A DNA stretch of 35,043 nt from CAYFVR01 sp046541515 (GTDB lineage: Bacteria > Desulfobacterota > Desulfobacteria > Desulfobacterales > Desulfococcaceae), in NCBI GenBank assembly GCA_046541515.1, contig JBKHDD010000030.1:1-35043 (forward strand), in the 5' to 3' direction. Position 1 is the first letter of the stretch; each line of letters opens with the position of its first letter. Positions 15,169 to 22,413 of this stretch are shown piece by piece. The translations under genes and the position numbers were made by a program. The notes beneath the pieces are model-generated. The model had not been told where the DNA came from. It saw only the letters and a program-made list of their open reading frames with translations, and did not search any database.

Positions 15169-16524
15169 ATGGCCGTTTTCCGAAAGGCGATCCCGTTTTT
15201 GGTCGCCGCCTTTTTCATGGGTTGCGCCCCGGGGCCGCGCCCCGCGCCCACCGATTTCGAGCCGGTGGACCTGCGACCGGAGCTGGCCGTCGGCCGCTTC
15301 GCCCCGGCGGTGGACCGATACCTGATCATCCTGGACGCTTCCGGCTCCATGGGCGACCGGTATCGGGGCCGAGCCAAGCTGGAATGGGCCAAACGGGCCG
15401 CCGCCCGCCTCCACCAGGGCATGTCGGGCATTCCCATCCCCGGGGCGATCCGGACGGTGGGCAACGCCCTGTCTCCCTTCGCCGAGCGGACCGATCTGGT
15501 CTTGAGCTTTTCCGGCGGCGACGCGCCGAACGCCTTTTCCGAGGCGCTGGAGACGGTGGATTCGGCCACGGGGCGCGGCGTGATGGGTCGGGCGATCCGG
15601 GCCGCCGGCGCGGACCTGGCCGGAACCGACGGCCGAACGGCCGTCCTCCTGATTACCGACGGGCTGGCGAGCGACGATCCGGCGGAGGCGGCGTCCGACC
15701 TGAAGGAGGCCATGGGAGAGGACGTGCGAATCCACGGCATCTGGATCGGCCCCGAAGGCCACGGACTGACCAACCTGGAGGACGTGGTCCGGATCGGCGG
15801 CGGTCGAGTGGCCATGGTGGAGGCGATGGAAGCCCCGGAATCGGTGGCGGAGCGGGTGCGGGAAATTTTTCTGCGGCCGGGGCGGGGCGCGCCCGCCGCG
15901 GCCGCGAGGACGCCGGCGGACGCGGACGGCGACGGGGTGCCCGACGATCGCGATCGCCGCCCCGATTCGCCGGCGGGCGTATCGGTGGATTCGTCGGGTT
16001 TCGGCCGAATCCCGGTGGAAGCCGAAGCCCCGGCGGAAGCCCTTGTGGTGGAGACGGCGCCGGCGCGGCCCGCCGCAGCGACCGCGGATGGGACCGGCGA
16101 CCGGGACGGCGACGGGGTTCCCGACGCACGGGACCGCTGCGCGGACACCCCGGCGGGCGTCCGGGTCGATCCCGCCGGTTGCTGGATCATCGAAGCCATT
16201 CTCTTCGGAATCGACCGGGCGGTCATCCGGCCGGAATATCGGGCCACCCTGGAAGAGGTGGCCGCGGCCCTGCGGGAAAACCCGAACCTTCACCTGGCGC
16301 TTCAGGGCCACACCGACAACCAGGGCGATCCCGCCTACAATTTCGACCTCTCCCGCCGCCGGGCCGAGGCGGTGGCCGACTACCTGGCCGCGGCCGGCAT
16401 CGACCGGGACCGGCTGCTTCCCGTGGGCCACGGCATGGCTCGACCGGCCGCCGAAAACGGTTCGCCCGAAGGCCGGGCCCGGAATCGCCGGGTGGAAATC
16501 GAACCGCTCCAGGTCAGGGACTAG
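15169..16524 (+). CDS. Lipoprotein with VWA, two thrombospondin-3 repeats and OmpA-C domain
   Basis: Lipoprotein of 451 residues. Lipobox FMGC gives C19. The VWA domain (about 48-235) has an intact metal site DASGS (D56, S58, S60), the conserved T in GRGVMGRAI and ITDG further on. Two thrombospondin-3 type calcium repeats follow: ADADGDGVPDDRDRRPD (250-266), in which the cysteines are lost, and DRDGDGVPDARDRCAD (311-326), with the paired cysteines C324 and C338. The OmpA-C domain (about 340-451) keeps GHTDNQG (D382) and RRRAE (R398). The start at 15169 has AAGGAG; the longer open frame upstream is ignored. It is a paralogue of the 9601 gene and overlaps the tail of an MFS remnant on the other strand by 11 nt. 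Confidence 0.92.
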   Translation: MAVFRKAIPFLVAAFFMGCAPGPRPAPTDFEPVDLRPELAVGRFAPAVDRYLIILDASGSMGDRYRGRAKLEWAKRAAARLHQGMSGIPIPGAIRTVGNALSPFAERTDLVLSFSGGDAPNAFSEALETVDSATGRGVMGRAIRAAGADLAGTDGRTAVLLITDGLASDDPAEAASDLKEAMGEDVRIHGIWIGPEGHGLTNLEDVVRIGGGRVAMVEAMEAPESVAERVREIFLRPGRGAPAAAARTPADADGDGVPDDRDRRPDSPAGVSVDSSGFGRIPVEAEAPAEALVVETAPARPAAATADGTGDRDGDGVPDARDRCADTPAGVRVDPAGCWIIEAILFGIDRAVIRPEYRATLEEVAAALRENPNLHLALQGHTDNQGDPAYNFDLSRRRAEAVADYLAAAGIDRDRLLPVGHGMARPAAENGSPEGRARNRRVEIEPLQVRD

Positions 16525-16827
16525 CCCCGGAGGGCCGGACGCCGGAGGGCGCTTCCGCCGGCGTCCGCATCCACCCCAGCGCCGCCAGGGAACCGGCGGC
16601 CAGCGCGGCCGCGGCCAAAAAGGGAATCCGGTAGTCCACCAGCCAGAGAAGCCCGCCAACGCCGCGGCGGCGATGTGGTTGGTGGCGAAGCCGACCGCCA
16701 TGGACGGGGCGATGTCGGCCGGGTCGGCCACTTTTTGAAAATAGGCGCGGATGGCGATGGCGAAATTGGCGGACGACGGGCGGTATCCAGCGACATGCAT
16801 TCCCCCTTTCCGGAATCCGGGGACCAT
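16514..16827 (-). pseudogene. Decayed C-terminal end of an MFS transporter, frameshifted
   Basis: Only the last hundred or so residues of a major-facilitator-type transporter remain. Frame one from about 16800 reads MHVAGYRPSSANFAIAIRAY, then FQKVADPADIAPSMAVGFA and NHIAA. At about 16650-16660 the sense passes to another frame, which reads GVGGLLWLVDYRIPFLAAAA and LAAGSLAALGWM before stopping at 16514. One missing base (or two extra) would explain the shift. The N-terminal transmembrane helices are absent: the histidine kinase gene lies immediately upstream, and its stop codon is 7 nt from the first in-frame ATG. The frameshift could be a sequence error, but the missing front two-thirds cannot. 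The tail overlaps the convergent OmpA gene by 11 nt. Confidence 0.75.
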
Positions 16828-16833
16828 GCCACG

Positions 16834-18063
16834 TCAGACCGCCGCTGGCAAATAGATCGTGAAGATCGCCCCGCCGTCGGCCGGAGATTCCAGCCCAATG
16901 GCCCCGCCGTGGTTCTTCACGGCGTTAAAGGCCCAGGAAAGGCCGAGCCCCGCCCCCCGGCCCACCGGCTTGGTGGTGAAAAACGGATCGAAAATCCGAT
17001 GGCGGATGGCGAAATCGACGCCGGGCCCGTTGTCGCCCACGGAAACCGCCACGTAGGGCCCGGCGGGCAGGCGGAGACGTCGGGCGGAAGGGGCGTCCAG
17101 TTCGAGATTCCGAATGCGGAGGGCGAGGGTGCCGCCCTCGGCCATGGCCTCCCGGGCGTTGTCGCACAAATGGCACAACGCCCGCCGGATGGAGTCGGGG
17201 TTGATGGAAACCGGCCAGGGCGCGTCGGAAAAATCGGTTTCCAAATGGACGTCGGCGGGAAGCGGCTCCATCTCCTCCAGCCCCCGGGAAACGATGCGCC
17301 GGATGTCGGCGTGATCCATCCGGAAATTGCCGTTGCGGGAAAACCCGAGCAGTTTCTGGGTCAGCGTTCCTCCGGCTTCCACGTCGGCTTCGATGGCCAG
17401 CAACTTGGGATACAGCGGATCGTTGGGGTCCATCCGCATCCGCATCAGGGAAACGTTGCCCTGGATGCTCATGAGCAAGTTGTTGACGTCGTGGGCGATG
17501 CCGCCGGAAAGGGTGGCGATGGCCTCCATTTTCTGGGTGTGTCGCAGCCGCTCCTCCATCTCCCGGCGCTCTTCCGCGGCCTGCTTCAGCCGGGCGTAGG
17601 CCCGTTTCAAGCTCCGGTTCCGCCGACGCAGCCGCTCCACGAAGCCGTTGGTGCGTCGGCGAATCAGGGCGGCAATTGCGCGCATAATGCACAGGGAAAC
17701 GGCGGGAGAATCCCTCACGATGCGGTGAAAATTCTTCCGGTTCACCGAGAGCAGGGAAACCTCGGTCCGCGCCACCACGCCGGCGCTGCGGGGCGCCGAA
17801 TCGATCAGGGCCAGCTCGCCGAAAATGTCGCCGGGCCCGTAAACCGCCAGCCGGTCGGCCTCGGCCGCGCCGTGGTCCTTCCAGATTTCCACCTGGCCGG
17901 ACCGGACGACGAAAAAACGGTCCCCCGGTTCGCCTTCCCGCAGGATCACGGCCCCCGCCGAAAACCGCTCGTCCGCGGCCGAATCGGCCATTTCCCGAAT
18001 TTCGGCGTCCGACAGGTTATCAAAAAACGGCACGGACCGAAGCACCTCGAATCGCGACTTCAC
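16834..18063 (-). CDS. Histidine kinase with N-terminal cyclic-nucleotide-binding domain
   Basis: Cytosolic sensor kinase of 409 residues. Residues 1-125 form a Crp-type cyclic-nucleotide-binding domain; the phosphate-binding cassette FGELALIDSAPRSAG (81-95) has the expected Glu and Arg. A charged coiled coil (about 145-185) leads to the H-box LSGGIAHDVNNLL with H191. The ATPase domain has an N-box (LCDNAREAMAEGG, 299-311), DNGPGVD (344-350), FDPFFTTK (358-365) and GAGLGLSWAF (370-379). There is no membrane segment and no attached receiver, and no response regulator gene lies in this window. Start is GTG at 18063 behind GGAGG. The ligand could be cAMP, cGMP or something else; the sequence does not decide. 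Confidence 0.94.
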   Translation of the reverse strand: MKSRFEVLRSVPFFDNLSDAEIREMADSAADERFSAGAVILREGEPGDRFFVVRSGQVEIWKDHGAAEADRLAVYGPGDIFGELALIDSAPRSAGVVARTEVSLLSVNRKNFHRIVRDSPAVSLCIMRAIAALIRRRTNGFVERLRRRNRSLKRAYARLKQAAEERREMEERLRHTQKMEAIATLSGGIAHDVNNLLMSIQGNVSLMRMRMDPNDPLYPKLLAIEADVEAGGTLTQKLLGFSRNGNFRMDHADIRRIVSRGLEEMEPLPADVHLETDFSDAPWPVSINPDSIRRALCHLCDNAREAMAEGGTLALRIRNLELDAPSARRLRLPAGPYVAVSVGDNGPGVDFAIRHRIFDPFFTTKPVGRGAGLGLSWAFNAVKNHGGAIGLESPADGGAIFTIYLPAAV

Positions 18064-18085
18064 TGGACAAACCTCCGGTTATGGA

Positions 18086-18101
18086 ACGTCCGACCGGACG
18101 T
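18086..18101. repeat. Perfect inverted repeat in the kinase leader
   Basis: ACGTCCG (18086-18092), 2 nt, CGGACGT (18095-18101). It lies 23 nt before the kinase GTG start, downstream of the candidate promoter, and could be an operator. Confidence 0.6.
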
Positions 18102-18112
18102 CCACCATCGCC

Positions 18113-18141
18113 ATCATTCCAAAGCCGCTCGCGCCCATCAA
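18113..18141 (-). promoter_or_regulatory. Possible promoter of the histidine kinase gene
   Basis: On the minus strand TTGATG (18141-18136), a 17-nt spacer and AATGAT (18118-18113). Each box matches 4 of 6 consensus bases; the spacing is ideal. Position about 50 nt before the start codon supports it. Confidence 0.4.
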
Positions 18142-18201
18142 TGGGGAGCACGCGCATTCCCCGGTAGATTCCGCCTACTCCCCGGATTCGGGAACTTTTC
18201 T

Positions 18202-18231
18202 TTGACACCGCCTCCCGCTCTGGCATATAGT
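18202..18231 (+). promoter_or_regulatory. Near-consensus sigma-70 promoter for the 18289 gene
   Basis: Perfect TTGACA (18202-18207), an 18-nt spacer and TATAGT (18226-18231, 5/6 match), giving a start of transcription near 18238 and a leader of about 50 nt. It is one of the two clearest promoters in the window. Confidence 0.8.
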
Positions 18232-18288
18232 TTCGCCGCATCGTCCGGCGTCGGATTCCGGGGCGCCGTCTTTCGTCCGGAGACCAAC

Positions 18289-19482
18289 ATGATTGACGGA
18301 TTCCTCCATTTTCTTCAAAGAGCCGGCCATTTTCTGAGCCGGATGAACGAGCAGTTCTTTTTCCACCTGGACGTGGAAACCAACGTGTCGTGGGCGATCA
18401 TCCTCATCATGGTCGGCCTGTACAAACTGGTGGAAAAATATTTCAACGACCAGAAGCTGACCAGCGACGAGTTGCTCCAACTCCTGCTGGTCTACATCCT
18501 CGTTCTTCTGGTGATCATCGCATCCTACACCGACCTCCGCCGGCTGCTCAACGATCCCAACCGAGAATCCTCCTTCATCATGTTCGTGGTCCTGGTGCTG
18601 ATGCTGGTGTTCATCATCGGGCGCCTGGGGGTTTCCACCGATCCGGCCAGAAAGAAGCGATGGCTCATCGTCACCCTCTACCTGCCCATTTTATGGATCA
18701 TCCTCACCAACGGCCGCGTGCTGGAGGAACGGATGAACTCGGTGCGGGGGCTCCTGCCCCGGAGCAACGCCACCTTCGTGGCCCTGCCGGGGGAAATGAT
18801 GGATTTGGAAGTGGGGGGCGCGGTGTCCGAATCCCAGCGCCGCCGCGTCCAAAGCCTGATCAACGCCCACCCGGAAGTGATCGAAAGCGGCGTGGCGGGC
18901 CGCAAGGACGTGGACGGCCTGGTCAAACTGATGGGCGTGGTGGTTTTGGAAGATCCCCGGGCCGATTCCCCCGATCTGGAGCGGGACATCATCGATTTCG
19001 TGTCCGATCGCATACGGGACGAGGCGGAAATCGAGGTCCGCCCCATCGAATCGGTGGAGGTGGCCGAACCCGGTTTCCGGTTTCCCGCGCCCAACGGCTC
19101 CCGCTTCGAATCCTATGAAATCACCCTTCGGCAACACCGAACGGTGGAAAAGGCCCTGGTGGAAGAACAGTGGGACGAACGCCGGGGCCGGAACGTTCTG
19201 GTCGGCATCGTCGAGTTGAAGCCGGGCTTCGCCGACTTGGAACCCGGGAAAATCCGGGACCTGACGGACCAGATTCGAACCTTCGCCAACGGGGAGGCCA
19301 GCCGGGTGCGGCTGTCCGAATTTCTGGTTCCCCGCTGGATCAAGTCGGTGGCTCCGGACGAGTTGCCGAAAACTTCGGACAACCAGATCGATTTCGAGAA
19401 GTTGCAAAAGGGGCAGCGGAACTGGTCGCGCCTGTTTCGGGCGCTGGATGTTCGGACCCCGGACGACGAAGAGTCGCTCTGA
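18289..19482 (+). CDS. Four-helix membrane protein with two tandem acyl-CoA-synthetase C-terminal-like domains
   Basis: Protein of 397 residues, not a family I can name. About four membrane helices lie at 34-49, 62-80, 95-112 and 125-141. The soluble rest resembles the small C-terminal domain of AMP-forming acyl-CoA/aryl-CoA ligases (AMP-binding_C) twice. Unit one (about 183-257): VQSLINAHPEVIESGVAG, then RKDVDGLVKLMGVVVLED, then ERDIIDFVSDRI. Unit two (about 276-372): DERRGRNVLVGIVELKPGF and, near the end, VPRWIKSVAPDELPKT. In ligases a catalytic Lys follows this last motif (TGK); here the spot is Q366. No AMP-binding N-domain exists, so catalysis is unlikely. The start has GGAG 8 nt upstream and a strong promoter. 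The AMP_C relation is by eye only. Confidence 0.85.
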   Translation: MIDGFLHFLQRAGHFLSRMNEQFFFHLDVETNVSWAIILIMVGLYKLVEKYFNDQKLTSDELLQLLLVYILVLLVIIASYTDLRRLLNDPNRESSFIMFVVLVLMLVFIIGRLGVSTDPARKKRWLIVTLYLPILWIILTNGRVLEERMNSVRGLLPRSNATFVALPGEMMDLEVGGAVSESQRRRVQSLINAHPEVIESGVAGRKDVDGLVKLMGVVVLEDPRADSPDLERDIIDFVSDRIRDEAEIEVRPIESVEVAEPGFRFPAPNGSRFESYEITLRQHRTVEKALVEEQWDERRGRNVLVGIVELKPGFADLEPGKIRDLTDQIRTFANGEASRVRLSEFLVPRWIKSVAPDELPKTSDNQIDFEKLQKGQRNWSRLFRALDVRTPDDEESL

Positions 19483-19529
19483 CGGCGCGGCGTTTACAAC
19501 CATTTCTCAATTTAATCCGAAAGGGAATC

Positions 19530-20129
19530 ATGGCATCCAAGCGGACGATCGGATTCCTGCTGGTCTGGCTGTTGCTGCCCGCCGCCGGCGCGACGGCCGA
19601 TTCGGCCACCTTTGAATTCAACAGCAACGATTCGGTGCTCGAAGGCCGGTTGGGGGGCGAATGGGGACTGGAGGCCAACACCTTCCACGGCGGCGTCAGC
19701 GCGGTTTACGACTCCGACGACTATGCGTTGTTCGCCCTGGACGCGGCGGTGGGCAATACGGTGCTGGGGCCGGAGACATTTTTCTACCTGGGACTCAAGG
19801 GGCTTTACGGCAACGTGGAATTCGAACCGGAGGACGCCGACGTGATGTCGGTTGGGTTCCTGTTGGGCGGGGAATTCGAGCCCTACCGGTTCCGGGACCT
19901 GCCGGTGGTGGTCACCGGACATCTGGTGGCGGCCCTGGGGCCCATGAACTTCGGCGACAACGACGGATACGTTGAATTCAAAACCACGGCGGGGGTCAAT
20001 TTCCTGGCGGAACGGCGGGGCGGCGCCTTCATCGGATACCGCTACCTCAGTTTCGACTTCGAGGACGACTTCAACCAGGACGCCCTCGACAAGAGCGAAG
20101 TCTTTTTCGGAATCCGTTTCCGGTATTAG
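19530..20129 (+). CDS. YfaZ-like outer-membrane beta-barrel protein
   Basis: Exported protein of 199 residues. The signal peptide runs to about residue 24 (LLVWLLLPAAGATADS). The mature part is a run of alternating-residue beta strands rich in Gly and aromatics, with FFYLGLKGLYGNVEFEPED, VVVTGHLVAALGPMNFG, AFIGYRYLSFDFEDDF, and ends in a terminal aromatic segment (VFFGIRFRY), the usual outer-membrane barrel signal. The layout and length fit the YfaZ family, function unknown. AAGGG lies before the ATG. It follows the 18289 gene by 47 nt, probably on the same transcript, and its stop touches the rmuC start. Confidence 0.82.
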   Translation: MASKRTIGFLLVWLLLPAAGATADSATFEFNSNDSVLEGRLGGEWGLEANTFHGGVSAVYDSDDYALFALDAAVGNTVLGPETFFYLGLKGLYGNVEFEPEDADVMSVGFLLGGEFEPYRFRDLPVVVTGHLVAALGPMNFGDNDGYVEFKTTAGVNFLAERRGGAFIGYRYLSFDFEDDFNQDALDKSEVFFGIRFRY

Positions 20130-21650
20130 GTGAATCTTCCCCTCGATCCCTGGACGCCGCTGGCCGCGGCCGTCGCCGCCGGTCTGCTGGCCGGCCTGTT
20201 GATCGGCTGGACCTGGAGCCGGGCGGCCGCCCGGCGGGACGAGGCCGACCTTCGGGTCCGGCTTTCGGCCGCGGCCGCCGAGCGGGACGCGGCCGCGGCG
20301 GAGCGGGACCGGCTGCTGGCGGAGTGCCGGGCGGTCCGCGAGGAACGGCACGCCGCCGCGACCCAGGTCGCCCGGCTGGAGCAGGCACGCCGGGACGACG
20401 CGGAAAAGCTGGCCTGGATGGAGCGGGCCGAAACCCGCCTCCGGGAGTCCTTCGAATCCCTGGCCGGCAAATCCCTGGCCGCCAACGCCGAATCCTTTTT
20501 GCGGCAAACCCGGGAGACCAGCGACAGCCTGCTGGAGCGCCTCCGGGGCGACTGGCGAACCCAGAAGGCCGAGATGGGCCGCCTGGTCCATCCGGTGAAG
20601 GAAAGCCTTTCGACCCTGGAAGGCCACATCCGGGAGCTGGAACAAAAGCGGGAGGGGGCCTACCAGGGGCTGGAGGCCGGCATCCGGGAGTTGAGCCGGG
20701 CCCAATCGGCGCTCCATTCCGCCACCCTCGGCCTTGCTCAGGCCCTTCGGTCTCCGACGGTGCGGGGCCGGTGGGGAGAATTTCAGCTTCGGCGGGTGGT
20801 GGAAATGTCGGGCATGTCCCGACACGTGGCCTTCTCCGAGCAAAAGGCCGGGGAAAACGGGCGTCCCGATCTGCTGGTGCACCTCCCCGGCGAAGGGGTT
20901 CTGCCGGTGGACGCCAAAGCCCCGCTGGAGGCCTACCTGGACGCGGCGGAGGCGGAATCCGAAGCCGACCGTCGCCGCCGGATGGCCGATCACGTCCGAG
21001 CGATGCAGGCCCGGGTTCGGGAGCTGGCCGGAAAGCGGTACTGGGCCCAGTTTGAACAAGCTCCGGATTTCGTGGTGATGTTCGTGCCCAGCGAAGCGTG
21101 CCTGGGCGCGGCTTTCGAGGCCGAGCCGGGGCTGCTGGAATTCGCCGTGGAACAGCGGGTCCTGATCGCGTCTCCCGTCACGTTGATCGCCCTGTTGCGG
21201 TCGGTGGCCTGGGGCTGGCAACAGCATCGAATGACGGAAAACGCCCGCCGGGTGGCCGCCGAGGGCCGGGAACTCTACCGTCGGCTGGCCACCTTCAACG
21301 AACGAATGGCCGAGTTGGGCCGGCTGCTCAACCGAGCCGTGGGCGGATACAACAAGGCCGTCGGTTCCCTGGAACACCGGCTGACGCCCTCGGCCCGCCG
21401 GTTGGGTGAAATGGGGTTGGGGGACGCCGAACCGGACGGACCCGACGGGGTGGCGATTCTGGCCCGCCCCCTGGTCTCCGCCCCCGGGGAAACGGGGACC
21501 GAGGATCGGGCGACGGAGGAACCGGCGGAATCTTGCGGAAACCCCGCGCCGTCCATCGAGGAAGCGGAAAATGGTCGTGTATCTTCTGTTGGGGATCGGT
21601 CTGTTGCTGGCGCTGACCATCTGGGGGGTTCAAATCGTCCCCCAGAGTGA
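20130..21650 (+). CDS. rmuC: DNA recombination protein RmuC
   Basis: Protein of 506 residues in the RmuC family, which limits recombination at inverted repeats and has a predicted endonuclease-like fold. An N-terminal membrane anchor (about 7-28) is followed by a long Ala/Arg/Glu coiled coil (to about 200) and the RmuC domain: VRGRWGEFQLRRVVEMSGM, RPDLLVHLPGEGVLPVDAKA, WAQFEQAPDFVVMFVPSEA, VLIASPVTLIALLRSVAWGW. The tail after about residue 440 is Pro/Glu-rich and looks unstructured. GTG at 20130 directly follows the TAG of the previous gene, so translation is probably coupled; there is no strong site of its own. The last 80 nt overlap the SPFH gene in another frame. Confidence 0.95.
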   Translation: MNLPLDPWTPLAAAVAAGLLAGLLIGWTWSRAAARRDEADLRVRLSAAAAERDAAAAERDRLLAECRAVREERHAAATQVARLEQARRDDAEKLAWMERAETRLRESFESLAGKSLAANAESFLRQTRETSDSLLERLRGDWRTQKAEMGRLVHPVKESLSTLEGHIRELEQKREGAYQGLEAGIRELSRAQSALHSATLGLAQALRSPTVRGRWGEFQLRRVVEMSGMSRHVAFSEQKAGENGRPDLLVHLPGEGVLPVDAKAPLEAYLDAAEAESEADRRRRMADHVRAMQARVRELAGKRYWAQFEQAPDFVVMFVPSEACLGAAFEAEPGLLEFAVEQRVLIASPVTLIALLRSVAWGWQQHRMTENARRVAAEGRELYRRLATFNERMAELGRLLNRAVGGYNKAVGSLEHRLTPSARRLGEMGLGDAEPDGPDGVAILARPLVSAPGETGTEDRATEEPAESCGNPAPSIEEAENGRVSSVGDRSVAGADHLGGSNRPPE

Positions 21651-22413
21651 GCGGCGGGTGGTGGAGCGGCTCGGAAAGTTCCAGAAAGTAATGGAGCCCG
21701 GGATGAATTTCATGGTCCCGGTGATCGAACGGGTCCGGGACAAGGTGTCCACCATGGATCAGCAGATCGACATTCCCTCCCAGAGCGTCATCACCCAGGA
21801 CTACGCCCAGCTCAAAATCAACGCCATCGCCTTCATTCGGGTGACCGATCCCCAGAAGGTGGTCTACAAAACGCTCAATTTTCGCGAAGCGGTTTCCAGC
21901 CTGATTCAGACCGGCCTGCGCAGCGTGGTGGCCAACATGGACCTGAACCAGGCGGTGAGCAACCGGGAGGAAATCAAAAACCGGGTCTCCAACAAATTGA
22001 TCGAGGACCTCTCCGGCTGGGGCATCAGCCTGATGACCGTGGAAATCAAGGACGTGGAGCCGGACGAGGAAATCGCCAAGGCCATGAACGAGCGGGCGGC
22101 GGCGGAACGACGGAAGGAGGCCACCATCACCCAGGCCAAGGCCCGGAAAAAAGCCGCCATCCAGGAAGCCCAGGGCGAGCTGGAGGCGGCCCGACTGCGG
22201 GCCGATTCCGAAACCGTTCTGGCGGAGGCCACGGAGCGGATTCTCCGCAAATTGCAGGACGCCGTCGGGGACAACCCCTTCCCGGCCGAATTCATGCTGG
22301 GCAAGCAGTACATCGAAACCCTGCAAAATCTTTCCGCCTCGGATAACGCCAAACTGGTGGTCCTGCCGCCCGACATTCTCAAATCCATTCAAAGCATCCT
22401 GTCCAAATCGTAA
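21571..22413 (+). CDS. SPFH/stomatin-like membrane protein (slipin / paraslipin type)
   Basis: Protein of 280 residues. It has an N-terminal membrane anchor (2-20), then the SPFH/band-7 domain: IVPQSERRVVERLGKFQKVM, VSTMDQQIDIPSQSVITQD, FIRVTDPQKVVYKTLNFREA, SLIQTGLRSVVANMDL, then a charged helix (AMNERAAAERRKEATITQAK) typical of the oligomerising coiled coil. Such proteins form large rings or domains in membranes and recruit partner proteins. The start at 21571 has a GAGG-type site and gives the family N-terminus, but it lies inside the end of rmuC (80-nt overlap). An NfeD partner, common beside such genes, is not seen; instead the unknown gene at 22413 overlaps the stop by one base (TAATG). 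Confidence 0.93.
   Translation: MVVYLLLGIGLLLALTIWGVQIVPQSERRVVERLGKFQKVMEPGMNFMVPVIERVRDKVSTMDQQIDIPSQSVITQDYAQLKINAIAFIRVTDPQKVVYKTLNFREAVSSLIQTGLRSVVANMDLNQAVSNREEIKNRVSNKLIEDLSGWGISLMTVEIKDVEPDEEIAKAMNERAAAERRKEATITQAKARKKAAIQEAQGELEAARLRADSETVLAEATERILRKLQDAVGDNPFPAEFMLGKQYIETLQNLSASDNAKLVVLPPDILKSIQSILSKS

Noticed and set aside
16675..18288. Upstream extension of the 18289 gene through the kinase region
   Set aside because: The extension is antisense to the histidine kinase; the promoter and GGAG site support a start at 18289.
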